DNA from: Fomitopsis serialis
Taxonomy: Eukaryota > Basidiomycota > Agaricomycetes > Polyporales > Fomitopsidaceae
DNA: 64,000 nucleotides
Direction of reading: 5' to 3'
NCBI RefSeq assembly: GCF_022376445.1
Contig: NW_025955008.1
Span: 186,001 to 250,000 of the forward strand
Part shown: piece after piece, positions 23,909 through 34,095 of the stretch
Layout of the letters: every line of letters begins with the position of its first letter
Numbering within the stretch: position 1 is the first letter of the stretch
Made by a program: the position numbers and the translations under genes
The notes under the pieces: model-generated
Seen by the model: only the letters and a program-made list of their open reading frames with translations
Database searches by the model: none
Told to the model about the DNA's origin: nothing

Positions 23909-25243
23909 ATGGCGACTCGTAGAACAGACGAGATCGCACGGCTTTTCACAGCTTGCATGAGGGACCCGGCACGCCCGACTCACTGTGCCCGAGTCCTCTG
24001 CGGATGTCTTCACGTCTTGGACGGGAAGGACGATAACCACGTCTACGCGATGGACCTGCCTTTCTTCCCGCCTCGGTTTGAGGGCTACGAGAGCATCCGC
24101 AAGTCACATCATGCGTACTTGAGTGCGTGCGTGGCCTTCTTGAGCATGCCGCGCTCGCAGGAGGAGCTCGAGGGGCTCTACACATCCCTCTCTGTGTGCG
24201 CCTGCCCGGTGTCGCCGCGCAACGGGACGACGGGGGCACTACTAGCACGGCTGCACCGGTTCATGCCTCGTCGTCGGTTCACGCTCAGGGACTTCGTGGA
24301 AGCGCTCGTTCGGCACCTCGGCGGTATCCTGAATAAAGCGGTCGAGACGAAGACATTCAGCGGCGCCGTCGCGTCGGCCGGCCTCAAAAAGAACTCGAAA
24401 AAGAATGCGCAATCCCGCCCGTGGCCGGTGGACACGAGGCAGCTCATTCCTTATGGCCTTGAGCAGTCGATGAAGGGATATGTCACTTCCTTCCGGTGGT
24501 GCCGTAACAGCAGATTTCCAGACACCCTTCTGGTAGTCACGGAGCTGCTTTCTCTCTTCGGAGGACCCGTCCTCCGACATATTCTCCAGTTCGAGCCCGA
24601 CTGGGCTTTGCGCGTCAGCGCCCTCACTTGTTTCGTTATTGGTGAGCGCGATGAGACCATTGGAAGGCCCGTCAGTATGTACATGGAAGTGGGCTGGGTT
24701 CACTCCCTCTCTATGGTCTTGATGTTTTGCGCGAGAATCACCGAGGAAGGGCGACGGAACCCACGGGACATTGCAGACTTTGTTCGATGCGAGGCGAGCG
24801 GGCAGAAGGATGGCTCCCCTAAGACTCTAAATTGCGGCCTGCTGTTCGTGTGCACCCTCATCCTTGAAACACTCCCGTCCTTCCGCATTGGTACAACTCT
24901 CTTCACGGACGAAGTCGTCGAGCGGTTTGCCTTCCAATCCAAGTGCTTCGCCACGATGCCCTACGGTCACAGGCCTGACAACGACAGCATGGACTACGAC
25001 CCCGAAATCCTCCGGCTACGAGCGAAGACAGACGCTGCCATTGCAGACCCTGTGCAGTTCGCATTCGATAGCTTTTGCTGGGCCGCCCAGCTGCGGCACT
25101 GCTGTTCGCCTGAATGCAACGAGACCTTCGCCACTGCAGGGCGACCCTTCGCACGATGCGCCGGGTGCGGCATCTTGTGCTATTGTTCGCGAGAGTGCCA
25201 GAGGAGCGCCTGGAGACATGCGAAGGCCCCTCATTGCGTGTAA
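23909..25243 (+). CDS. MYND zinc-finger protein, tandem copy 1, C-terminally truncated
   Basis: Single-exon, 444 aa, starting MATRRTDEIARLFTACMRDP. The N-terminal 370 residues are a helical region without known fold and match copy 2 (25491-27107) closely throughout. A MYND finger sits at the C-terminus: CSPEC, RCAGCGILCYCSREC, SAWRHAKAPH. The usual last pair of zinc ligands is H-x3-C; here the copy ends HCV-stop where copy 2 continues HKEVC. So the finger is cut at its last cysteine spacing and the about 95-residue tail of copy 2 is missing. MYND fingers mediate protein contact; such proteins are expanded in agaricomycetes with unknown roles. Confidence 0.88.
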   Translation: MATRRTDEIARLFTACMRDPARPTHCARVLCGCLHVLDGKDDNHVYAMDLPFFPPRFEGYESIRKSHHAYLSACVAFLSMPRSQEELEGLYTSLSVCACPVSPRNGTTGALLARLHRFMPRRRFTLRDFVEALVRHLGGILNKAVETKTFSGAVASAGLKKNSKKNAQSRPWPVDTRQLIPYGLEQSMKGYVTSFRWCRNSRFPDTLLVVTELLSLFGGPVLRHILQFEPDWALRVSALTCFVIGERDETIGRPVSMYMEVGWVHSLSMVLMFCARITEEGRRNPRDIADFVRCEASGQKDGSPKTLNCGLLFVCTLILETLPSFRIGTTLFTDEVVERFAFQSKCFATMPYGHRPDNDSMDYDPEILRLRAKTDAAIADPVQFAFDSFCWAAQLRHCCSPECNETFATAGRPFARCAGCGILCYCSRECQRSAWRHAKAPHCV

Positions 25244-25490
25244 TGGCTTTCCCTGCTGCCTGCATCACTCGCCGCTACATAGTTGCTGCCAAGTCGCTGC
25301 TGCCGTGATGTGCTCTCATTAGTCCCACGCCCGCCCATAGCAATTGCCGAAAAGCACAGAACACAGGTTTTTCTTCAACTCTTTTCTCTTGCTTGAAGGT
25401 GAGTATTAATAGTCCGTCGTTGTTGCAGAATTTTGATTACGGTAGCTGACCCGTGGTGCTCAGTACAGACTACCGGCTCTCCAAGACGCC
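25244..25490. promoter_or_regulatory. Duplicated promoter/leader of MYND copy 2
   Basis: From about 25318 the sequence repeats that before copy 1, including CCCACGCCCGCCCATAGCAA, the CTTGCTTGAAGGTGAGTATTA donor and a leader intron ending CAGTACAG before the ATG at 25491. The TATA of copy 1 is not kept (ATGTGCTCTCATTAGT instead). Confidence 0.65.
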
Positions 25491-27107
25491 ATGGCGACTC
25501 GCAGAACAGACGCAATCGCACAGTTTTTCACAACTTGCATGAGGGATCCAGCATGGCCGACTCGCTGTGCCCGAGTCCTCTGTGCATGCCTTCATGTCTT
25601 GGACGGGAGGGACGACAACGACCTCTACGCGATGGATCTGCCTTTCTTCCTGCCTCAATATGATGGCTACGAGGACATCCGCAAGGCACACCACGCGTAC
25701 TTGGATGCGTGCGTCGCCTTCTTGAGCATGCCGCGCTCGAACGAGGAACTCGAGGAGCTCTACGCATCCCTGTCTGTGTGCTCGTGTCCGACGTCGTCGC
25801 GCAACAGGACGTCAAGATCATTGTTAGCCCGGCTGCACCGCTTCCGGCCTACTCGTCGGTTCACGCTCCAGGACTTCGGGGAAGCGCTCGTTCGGCACCT
25901 CGGTGGTATCCTGAATAACGCTATACAGACGAAGACTGTCAGCGGCGCCGTCGCGTCGGCCGGCCTCAAACAGAACTCGAAAAAGCGCACCCAATGTCGA
26001 CCATGGCCCGTGGACACGACGCAACTCATCCCATACGGTCTCGAGCAGTCGATGAAGGGATACGCCGTGTTTTTCAAGTTATGCCGCAATCGCAGATTTC
26101 AGGACACCCTTCTGTTTGTCACGGAGTTGCTTTCCCTGTTTGGAGGACCCGTCCTCTGGCATATCCAACAGTCTGAGGCCGAGTGGCCTATGCGCGTCAC
26201 CCTTATGACCGATGCTATCCTTCGTGAGCGCAAGGAGACCATGGGAAGGCTTGTCAGGATGGATATGCAAGTGGGCTGGCTTCACACTCTCACCCTGATC
26301 ATGAAGTTCTGCTCGAGAGTCAACGAGGAAGGGCAAAGATATCCATTCGACATTGCACTATTTATTCGACTCGAAGCAGGAAAGGTGGGCGAGACCAAGG
26401 CCGTGAATTGCGGCCTACTGCTTGTGTGCACCCTCATTTTCAGAGCGCTGCCGTCCTTCCAAAATGGTACGACTCTTTTCACGGACGAAGTCATCGAACG
26501 GCTCACCCTTCAATCCAAGAGCTTCGCCGCGATGTTCTACTGTTACAGGCCCGACAACGACGGCATGGAGTACGACCCCGAAATCCTACGGCTGCGAGCG
26601 GAGACGGACGCCGCCATCGCAGACCCTGTGCAGCTCGCATTCGAGGGCTTTCGCTGGGCGGCCCAGTTGCGGCACTGCTGCGCGCCCGAATGCAAGGAGA
26701 CCTTTGCCACTGCAGGACGACCCTTCCCCCGATGCGCCGGTTGCGGCATACTGTGCTACTGCTCGCGGGAGTGCCAGAAGAGCGCCTGGAAACATGCGAA
26801 GGCACCTCACAAGGAGGTGTGCCCCAAGCTGCGGGTGCTGCACGAACGGACGAATCTTCCGCAGAAACAAGTCCCGGATCGATTCCGCCAGCCGTTCATC
26901 GACGCGTGCAATGCAGACGAGGGTCTCAGAGCTCTGGCTGATGACTGCGCGGAATTCTTGCATTACTTGGCGACCGCGCGACAGGACGTCCGCATCACTC
27001 AGTTTCCGTCGGAGGCGCCCCGAGCGTTATTGGCAGACCTATGGAGGTCTGTGGAGGTGCAGGTTAGTTCGTCATGCCGTACACTTTTGCAGTTGAATTT
27101 GACTTAA
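25491..27107 (+). CDS. MYND zinc-finger protein, tandem copy 2, full finger
   Basis: Single-exon, 538 aa, starting MATRRTDAIAQFFTTCMRDP. It is co-linear with copy 1 over its first 440 residues. The MYND finger is complete: CAPEC, CAGC, CYCSREC, KHAKAPHKEVC. A further helical tail follows (RFRQPFIDACNADEGLRALA, CAEFLHYLATARQDV). The stop may be reached after a small splice at the GTTAGT near 27063, so the last dozen residues are uncertain. Same strand and 248 bp after copy 1, so both arose by local tandem duplication of a unit of about 1.58 kb. Confidence 0.9.
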   Translation: MATRRTDAIAQFFTTCMRDPAWPTRCARVLCACLHVLDGRDDNDLYAMDLPFFLPQYDGYEDIRKAHHAYLDACVAFLSMPRSNEELEELYASLSVCSCPTSSRNRTSRSLLARLHRFRPTRRFTLQDFGEALVRHLGGILNNAIQTKTVSGAVASAGLKQNSKKRTQCRPWPVDTTQLIPYGLEQSMKGYAVFFKLCRNRRFQDTLLFVTELLSLFGGPVLWHIQQSEAEWPMRVTLMTDAILRERKETMGRLVRMDMQVGWLHTLTLIMKFCSRVNEEGQRYPFDIALFIRLEAGKVGETKAVNCGLLLVCTLIFRALPSFQNGTTLFTDEVIERLTLQSKSFAAMFYCYRPDNDGMEYDPEILRLRAETDAAIADPVQLAFEGFRWAAQLRHCCAPECKETFATAGRPFPRCAGCGILCYCSRECQKSAWKHAKAPHKEVCPKLRVLHERTNLPQKQVPDRFRQPFIDACNADEGLRALADDCAEFLHYLATARQDVRITQFPSEAPRALLADLWRSVEVQVSSSCRTLLQLNLT

Positions 27108-27828
27108 TTATTGACCCTCGACAGTGAAGACCTGAAATAACGCTTTGATGAGACCACGTTCTCCTGAGCGACTCAACAGGAGTGAGTGGATGTACTGTAA
27201 GTCAGTACTTACTCCTTGTCGTAAAAAGTGGAGTGTGGTCAAATGAGTTGGGCTGTGACGAGTGTTCCGATTAAGTGAGGACAGACTTGCCGGCTCCTCC
27301 AGTTGCGTGCAGTGCGTGTCAGCTAAGAGCGAGCGAGCGAGAGACGGGCCCACCGCAATGAATTCGAGGCATTGTTGGCAGCTAAAGCGAACAACATTGA
27401 TGCCCATATGCGGAGGGCGTGGAAGACAAACAAGGCCAAACAGGAATTGCGGTCACCATCGCGAACGCTGCACGCCGCGGCCACGAACGAACCTGCTCCC
27501 TGCACGCGCCGTCCGCGAGGCTTGTCTCTTGATATCCAGTGCATGCATACCCGCAAACGCAATCCACTGCTGCTGCAATTTAATCCTCACCGTGTCCGCA
27601 TCTAAATTCGCGTGCTCTCTGTGACCGAACACGATACACGCAGTACATGTCCTTCTCGAGCACGCCGCTAGGTCAAGGAAGACGTCTGGATCACCAAACC
27701 TTCCTCAACAAGCCCCGTCCAAAGGCACACTCACCGCCTCGCCGCACCATCCCTGCATCCTACGCGTACGGGTACGTCTGCGCGTAGCGTGCTTATAATA
27801 TCGTGTGCTGCGTGCTGACCACTTATCC
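27108..27828. other. Intergenic, promoter of SUN gene
   Basis: 720 bp with no supportable gene. TTATAATATCG at about 27793-27803 lies 30 bp before the SUN ATG and may be a TATA-like or initiator element. Confidence 0.4.
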
Positions 27829-30684
27829 ATGGCCAGAGGACCCACCCTCGGAACGCGCTCCCCTCCCAAATCACAGAACGCACCCGCTCTCGCCGATCCG
27901 CCAGACGACACAGAAGAACCCGCCCTTGTCCGCTTCGCGCGTCTCAAGCAACGCGAGCAAGCAAGCACCAACGCCCCATCGGGCCCCCAGCCCAACACAT
28001 CTCCCCATCCCGAGAAGTGGTCCGTCAAAGACACTTCAGTAAACATCGCAAGCGCATTCCACACCGCAGCCAATACCGACGACAGCATGAATCCCAACGA
28101 CTCTTGGACGTCCGGCGCCCGCAGGCAGGTCCCCCGGAGCACGTCCGTGGAGTACGAGAAGGAGACGCAGTCGACAGTTAATCGACGTCTCGCACCCCCT
28201 CCCAGTCGAACGGGCGCACGCAAACCCCTCTCCAAGGCCGCGTCCATCCGCCACGTACCTGACTCGGAGGGTGAACAAACCGAGCCTTCCCAGTCCCAAG
28301 AGCGCAGTCGCGGCAAGAGCCCATTCGAACACATCCTCGATGCCGCACAGCGTTACGCCCCTACTTCGATCTTTATGCAGGCTCGATCTCGAGAGCCCGA
28401 AGCGGATCAGTCACATTCTCGGTCGATCGGGAATGGTGCCGCCAACGAAAGCTCGAGCTACGACTACTCCGCGGAGGAGCGTGACTACCAGGCACAGCTG
28501 ACCACAGAGAAGACTATTCCGATAGGCCCTCCAAGGCGAAACACGGTCGCGCATAAGCGCAATCGGATGTCTACAGACAACAAGGCATACAAGCCGACGC
28601 AGTCTGACCTTGAGGTTTCCGACGAAGACTTCGATGACGAGAACGGAAAGAGAACGCGTCGAAAGAAGAAGAAAGGTGGCATGGGAGGGCCACCGTTGAC
28701 ATCCCTGCCCATCGCCGCCTACGACAAGAGGAAGAAGAAGAAGCGAGCGAACGGAAAGACGAACGGCGACGAAGATGAGGAGAGTAGCGAAGAGCAGGAA
28801 GCGGTCGCAGAGCAGGTATGCATGACGGTGCCTTGAGAGCGACATACGTCTCATGTGCACTTATAGCGTTCGGTACGCGGCCAAACACCAGTTATCCGTG
28901 CGCCGTCTGTGCCACGAGGTTCCAATCCACCACTATCACGATCTTCAATACCCCCCACATCACACCCCGACGACCTGATCCGCTCCGACCAGTCTGATCC
29001 TGAAAACACATTGCCGCCAATCCGCGAAATTGACGAGGACCTCCTTGTGGACGATTTCGAGACGCCTCGACAATCAACGTTCTCGATAGGTGCGAGTCTC
29101 GGTCACGGCGTACATGGCACCTTCAGCCTGGGGTGGATGATAATACGATGGTTCTTCGGCCTCCTCGGGTTCATCGCGCGATTCGTCGGCAAGGTGCTCG
29201 GGCTGACGCTAGACATAACCGTTCACAAACCCTTCCGGTGGCTCACGCATGCGGACTTCACGCCGTTCCTAAAGGCTGCCTTCGTCGGTATCACGATCTA
29301 CGCAGCATGGTATACTCTGAGGAGCGGTTCGCTGGACTTGTCCAAGTTCATGCCGTCGCGTTCGCCGTACCACCCGCCCGAAGCTCCCGTCACCAACCTG
29401 GGCGAGTTCGCGGATCGGCTGATGCGCTTGGAGGGTGCGCTCAACAAGCTGACGCAAGATTCCGAGAAGTCCAAGTCGTGGATCGAGGGCAGCCGGTCCG
29501 AGCTCGTCGGCCTCGTCGGTGCGCTGGAGTCGCAGGTGCACAAAGAGAGCGTCCGCTTCCACGACTCGGAGACCAAGTTCAGGGCGTCGACGAGCGATGC
29601 GATCCAGGTCGTGAAGCAGGAAGTGGACTCACTGCAGGCGCAGCTTCGCGCGCATCAGGAGAGCGCGGCGCGCAGCACGCCGGTCCCCAACAACGACGAG
29701 GAGGCGCGGGCCAAGTTGCGCACGCTGGAGGAACGCCTGGGCAGCGCGGAGAGCGGGGTCAAGGAGGCTCTTGAGCTCGGGAAGAACGTGGCCAAGGTCG
29801 GTGCGTCCACGGGCACCGCTGCTGCATGGTGGAGCAAGCTTGCCTCCGGAAATGCGGGCTCAGCGCTGACGATCAAGTCGAGCGACGGCCAGGACGTGAC
29901 GGCGTTGATCAACCAACTAGTTGGCTCGTCGGTATATCGTCTGGCCAAGGACGTTGTTGCGCGACCGGACTACGCGCTGTATTCCGCGGGCGCGCAGGTC
30001 ATCCCGGCGCTCACGACGCAGACGTACGAGATTCCGCCCGGCGGACTCATCAGCCAGGTCGCGGGCTTCTTCACTGGCGGCGGAAACGGTGCGATCGGTC
30101 GTCCGCCCGTCACCGCGCTGCACCACGAAAGCAACCCTGGACATTGCTGGCCCTTCCCTGGCACCCAAGGACAGCTTGGGATCAAGCTCGCCGGGCCGAC
30201 CTTCATCAGCGATGTCACGATCGACCACGTTGCGAAGGAGCTTGCGCCTGATCGCCGCTCGGCCCCGCGATACATGGAGCTCTGGGGCCTCGTCGAGGGC
30301 AAGGACAACCTCGGCAAGCTGCGAGAGTGGCGGGAGGCGCGTTCAGCGAGGCAGGAGGAGGCGCGCATGGAGGCGGCGCTGAGCGGCGAGCCCCTCGTCG
30401 AGGACGCCGAGCCACCCGTCCCGCCGTTGCTGAAGCACTGGGGCGAGTCCGTCCGCGTCGCGAACTTCTCGTACAACATCTATGCGCCAGACCACATCCA
30501 AACGTTCGCCGTCTCGCAGGAGGTCAAGGAGCTCGGCATCGACTTTGGCGTCGTGGCGCTGGTGATCGAGAACAACTGGGGCCGGGACGACTTCACTTGC
30601 CTCTACAGAGTGCGGGTACATGGCCAGCCACTCCTCGAGGCTCCAGCGCCGTTGTCGGAGGAGTACGCGGGCTCGCCGGCGTAA
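27829..30684 (+). CDS. SUN-domain nuclear envelope protein (Sad1/UNC-84 type)
   Basis: Exons 27829-28815 and 28867-30684 join in phase (934 aa). The ATG at 27829 (MARGPTLGTRS) is the first in frame. The N-terminal about 400 residues are Ser/Arg/acidic disorder with basic clusters (RTRRKKKKGG, KRKKKKRANG), as expected for the nucleoplasmic side. Hydrophobic segments WMIIRWFFGLLGFIARFVG and FLKAAFVGITIYAAWYTL follow; then coiled coil (ADRLMRLEGALNKLTQDSEK, EERLGSAESGVKEALELGKN). The C-terminal SUN domain has GHCWPFPGTQGQLGIKLAGP, VTIDHVAKELAPDRRSAPRY, FSYNIYAPDHIQTFAV and VALVIENNWGRDDFTCLYRV. SUN proteins pair with KASH proteins to form the LINC bridge across the nuclear envelope. The SUN domain has an insert rich in E/R (about 30300-30420). 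Confidence 0.93.
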
Positions 30685-31975
30685 CGCAGTTTGCTGCGCT
30701 GGACCCAATGGCGTCCCACTTAATGACCTGTGACGACATATCTCTCGCTTCCCCTCTTTCCAGTCTAGATTTTCTCCTGCCTTTAATCTCACTTATCGTC
30801 TTCCTTTGGCTGGCAGTATAGTGGTTTCTTCCCCCTCATACCGTTACCATCTTCATTATTTGCGCCCGAGTCCCTATTTCCCCCTCTTTTGTCGTCGTAG
30901 TCGCGCTCTCATGACAGTGGTGCATCTGATATCTGCTGTGGAAAGCTCTGCTCAATGTAATAGTAGTACAACATACATCGTCCGGGACTACCGTCGAATT
31001 GAGAAATCATTTGCTTGTGATGCAGTCGTTGCCACGCGCACCGCACTGAGTAGCTCATTGTAAAGGCTTTCTCTTACAGCTAATTTCAGAACGATAGTCA
31101 CTCTCGAACGCGCGCGACATATGATGACTAAGCGCTCCGCGCTTCGGGAGCGGCGCGCACCGTTCTTCTGCACCACTGCAACCTGCGCGAGATCTTCCAC
31201 ACACAGCGACCTGTCCAGGACCAGCCCCTCGCAACGACATACACGACACGATCCCGTGAGCAATCAGGTTGATGCGAACCAATAATTATGCAGAATGTGT
31301 CTGGTCAGCCTTGCTCTACAACACCACTGACATTCCAGTGAATCCCATGCCTTGCCAGTCGCGAGCCATGTAGAAAGAGTTCAACTATTCGGACTCTGCG
31401 AGAGTCATGGTAGCTCTACACTACTACTGTAAATGGTAGAGAGACAGGTCCATAATTCAGATTTCAGATCATATATCATCTGTTGTGTCTGCTCGCGCAA
31501 AATTGACAGGAGACGATGAACGACAGTGGTGCAGAAGAGCGGTGCGCGCCGCCTTCTTGAAGGTTGGAGCGCTTAGTCATCGTCTGTCGCGCGCGTTTGC
31601 AAGTGACTATCGTTCTGAAATTAGCTGTAAGATAAGCTTAGGTGCGCCGTGCACTGCCGACACATCCGGTAAATATTCTGCCCAAGGCTCTGCTCTGACT
31701 CAGGCTTGTCGGATGCAGTGTGCTGATGAACAACGCTGTACAATGTGAACCAAGTAAGTTACACACCTCCCGCTGCGGAAGAGTGGGGGCGGTGTTGGAG
31801 TACCCCTCTTATGATGCTCGGACTTGGCCTTGGCCGGCGCATCCCCTGGCGTATACCCTGATCTCTCTTGATACCAGCGCACGACGCAGCTTATTTATAC
31901 ACTCCTATCTTGTTCTCTGAACCACAAATTACTCTCTGCCTACCGCATACACGAACTCTGTCTACCGCGTGCACT
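30685..31975. other. Intergenic between SUN and C2 genes
   Basis: Apart from the inverted-repeat element described separately, nothing coding is supported. TTATTTATAC at 31891-31900 may be the TATA element of the C2 gene. Confidence 0.5.
31073..31631. mobile_element. MITE-like or foldback element with about 106-bp inverted repeats
   Basis: The left arm 31073-31178 (begins CTTACAGCTAATTTCAGAAC, ends TTCTTCTGCACCACTG) is the reverse complement of 31524-31631 with few mismatches (roughly 85 percent by eye). The 345-bp centre has no coding frame. No clear target-site duplication was seen at the ends. Length, long terminal inverted repeats and lack of coding content fit a non-autonomous DNA element or foldback. 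Confidence 0.6.
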
Positions 31976-33719
31976 ATGGAAATCGGAACACTGGTCGTTG
32001 TCGTGCTGAAGGCCCGGAACCTCCCCGACAGGCACTCGCTCTACAAGCAAGACGTCTTGTCACAGGTGGCAATAGGGGGCAGCACGAAGTCCACCAAGGT
32101 CGATGTTAAAGGCGGGCAGCACCCCGTCTGGGACGAAGAGCTTCGCTTCCCGATCTACCAGAAGACGAAGCAGGAGGACAGAACCATGGAGGTGAGCTGC
32201 TGGCGGAAGGAGCCTCGCGGCGTGGAGTGCATCGGCAAGGGTGCCGTCGATATCGAGGAGACCTTGAGGACAGGAGAGTTCGATGGTGCGTGCTCGCGAC
32301 ATTCGTCCGAAATTATGTGCAGGCTCATATATAATCGCTCACGCAGACTGGGTGAAGCTCGAGGAGAACGGCACCTACCGCGGAGAGCTCTACCTCGAGA
32401 TGACCTACTTCGCGACGGGTCCTGCGCCCCTGCAGCGGCGGAAGACGAAGATGCCCACCTCAGAACGACTTGTACGCTCTTCTCAGGCTTATTCGTACTC
32501 GAGCTTGCAGCAAAACCAATCCCCACCACAAACGCGTACATCACGCCCGTCGACATCGCCTTCGCGCAATCCTCCGGCAACGCTCACCCCCGCATATAAT
32601 GCGGGTGCACCTACCTACCTGTCACCGCCTACGTCCACACACACCTCGCCACGGACGTCGCCGCGGTCCAAGTACGATGCGCTCCCGCCAATCCCGCAGG
32701 ATCACCTTTCCCCTGCGTCCATACCCGACATTCTACGACCTGGGAACCCGAAAGGAGACATCCACTACAGCGAAAAGCCCCATCAACGAGACTCGTCGCA
32801 CTCACACAGTATTCCCAGTCATACCCCTACGCCTCCTGCTTACGGCGCATACACCGCTGTCAATGTGTCCCCTCCTCACTCTCCGCCCCGAGCCCCGGTC
32901 GCGATTCCTCCTCGCGCATCGCCGCCGGGCTCCTTCGGTGTGCCCTCCTCGCTCAGAGCTGGCCCACCTCCAGGCAGGGATGCTCGCTCGACTAGCAGCA
33001 GCCCTCCCGGGCCCGCAAGAAACATGTTCCCACCGCAAAACCCTATCCATGCGCAATACCCTGCGTCACCGCCGCTATCTCCCAGTCCGCCGCTGCCTCC
33101 TCTTCCTGGACCTCAAGAAACTCAGCCAACGCGGGGAGCACCGTACAGTTACGCTCCGCCACCTATCCCGCACAACGAGGCGCCGCCGTCTGCGCCCCAC
33201 AATTACGGTCCTCACGCATTTCATAACAACGCGCCAGCTGCCCGCACACAATCGTACGCCCAATACTACCCTCCCCAGAGCTCGCAAGCCCTACCGTCAT
33301 TCCCCGTTCCTTCATTCCCTGTCGCCGAGCGATACACTACACCGCTCCCCCTCCCAGACGAGCCTGAGGGTGTCCACACACCTACGCCCGCGCATCCTCA
33401 GCCGCACCTCAACCCCCTCGCATCGGCCGCCGCGCCCGCTAACAATCCGCGGAAGGCAGTGCTCACGCGGGGCGTGGAGCAAGAGGGTCGCGACAAGCTT
33501 CTCGCGCTGGAGCTCGAGCGGGAGGAGGAGGCGAGGCGGCGGGAGGCCGAAGAACGCGAACGCGCAGACGAAGAACTTGCGAAGAAGCTTGATATGGAGC
33601 TGAATCTCGCGGAGGAGGATTCGAGTGGACAGTCTGATCCGACGGACGGTGCGCCTGCTCAGAGTCGGGGTCACCGGACGGACTCAGGTTCTGCTGTGCA
33701 CATTCCTGGTGCATGGTGA
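31976..33719 (+). CDS. C2-domain, proline-rich protein, Inn1/Fic1-like
   Basis: Exons 31976-32285 and 32347-33719 (560 aa). The N-terminal C2 domain (about 1-130) starts MEIGTLVVVVLKARNLPDRH and includes DVKGGQHPVWDEELRFPIYQ, MEVSCWRKEPRGVECIGKGA and WVKLEENGTYRGELYLEMTY. Then comes a 300-residue Pro/Ser-rich region with many PxxP motifs (PPLSPSPPLPPLPGP). A charged helix (DKLLALELEREEEARRREAE) follows near the end. The plan, a C2 followed by PxxP and a short charged helix, is that of ingression proteins Inn1 (budding yeast) and Fic1 (fission yeast), which act at the cytokinetic ring through SH3 partners. Assignment rests on architecture. Confidence 0.8.
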
Positions 33720-33840
33720 TGTCCAAACGCGTGGTTGAGGACCATCCTGGTGAGGCCCGTTAGTGCGTGCTGCTCAGTGGGGATTGAGAACTGACGACCT
33801 AACCTGCGCAGTATCGCAGCATTTGCGTATAGCTTCAAAT

Positions 33841-33874
33841 ATTGAGCATACGGGAGATTTACCGTATGCTCAAT
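33841..33874. terminator. Perfect 13-bp inverted repeat between convergent genes
   Basis: ATTGAGCATACGG (33841-33853) is followed by an 8-base loop and its exact reverse complement (33862-33874). It lies 122 bp after the C2 gene stop and 222 bp after the stop of the minus-strand coiled-coil gene, so it would be in both 3' regions. An RNA hairpin role is inference. Confidence 0.5.
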
Positions 33875-34095
33875 TTTTGGTATCGGCGCGACGCTTTGCC
33901 TGCGCGATCTAGCACACCGTAGGTACTGCACACGTCTGGAAGATCTTGGGATTACATCACGATTATAATGTATACAGTACACCAGTCCATGTCCGTGTCG
34001 AAGCCAAACAACGAATGCCAACGTAATCAGAGTACCGTCCTTTATCTATTTGGATGTATCCAAGCGTATGCGATGAAAGAGCCGAACCTGTCTCG

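Noticed and set aside
23909..27107. The two MYND copies as one split gene
   Set aside because: Each has its own ATG with the same N-terminus and its own promoter/leader, so they are tandem duplicates.
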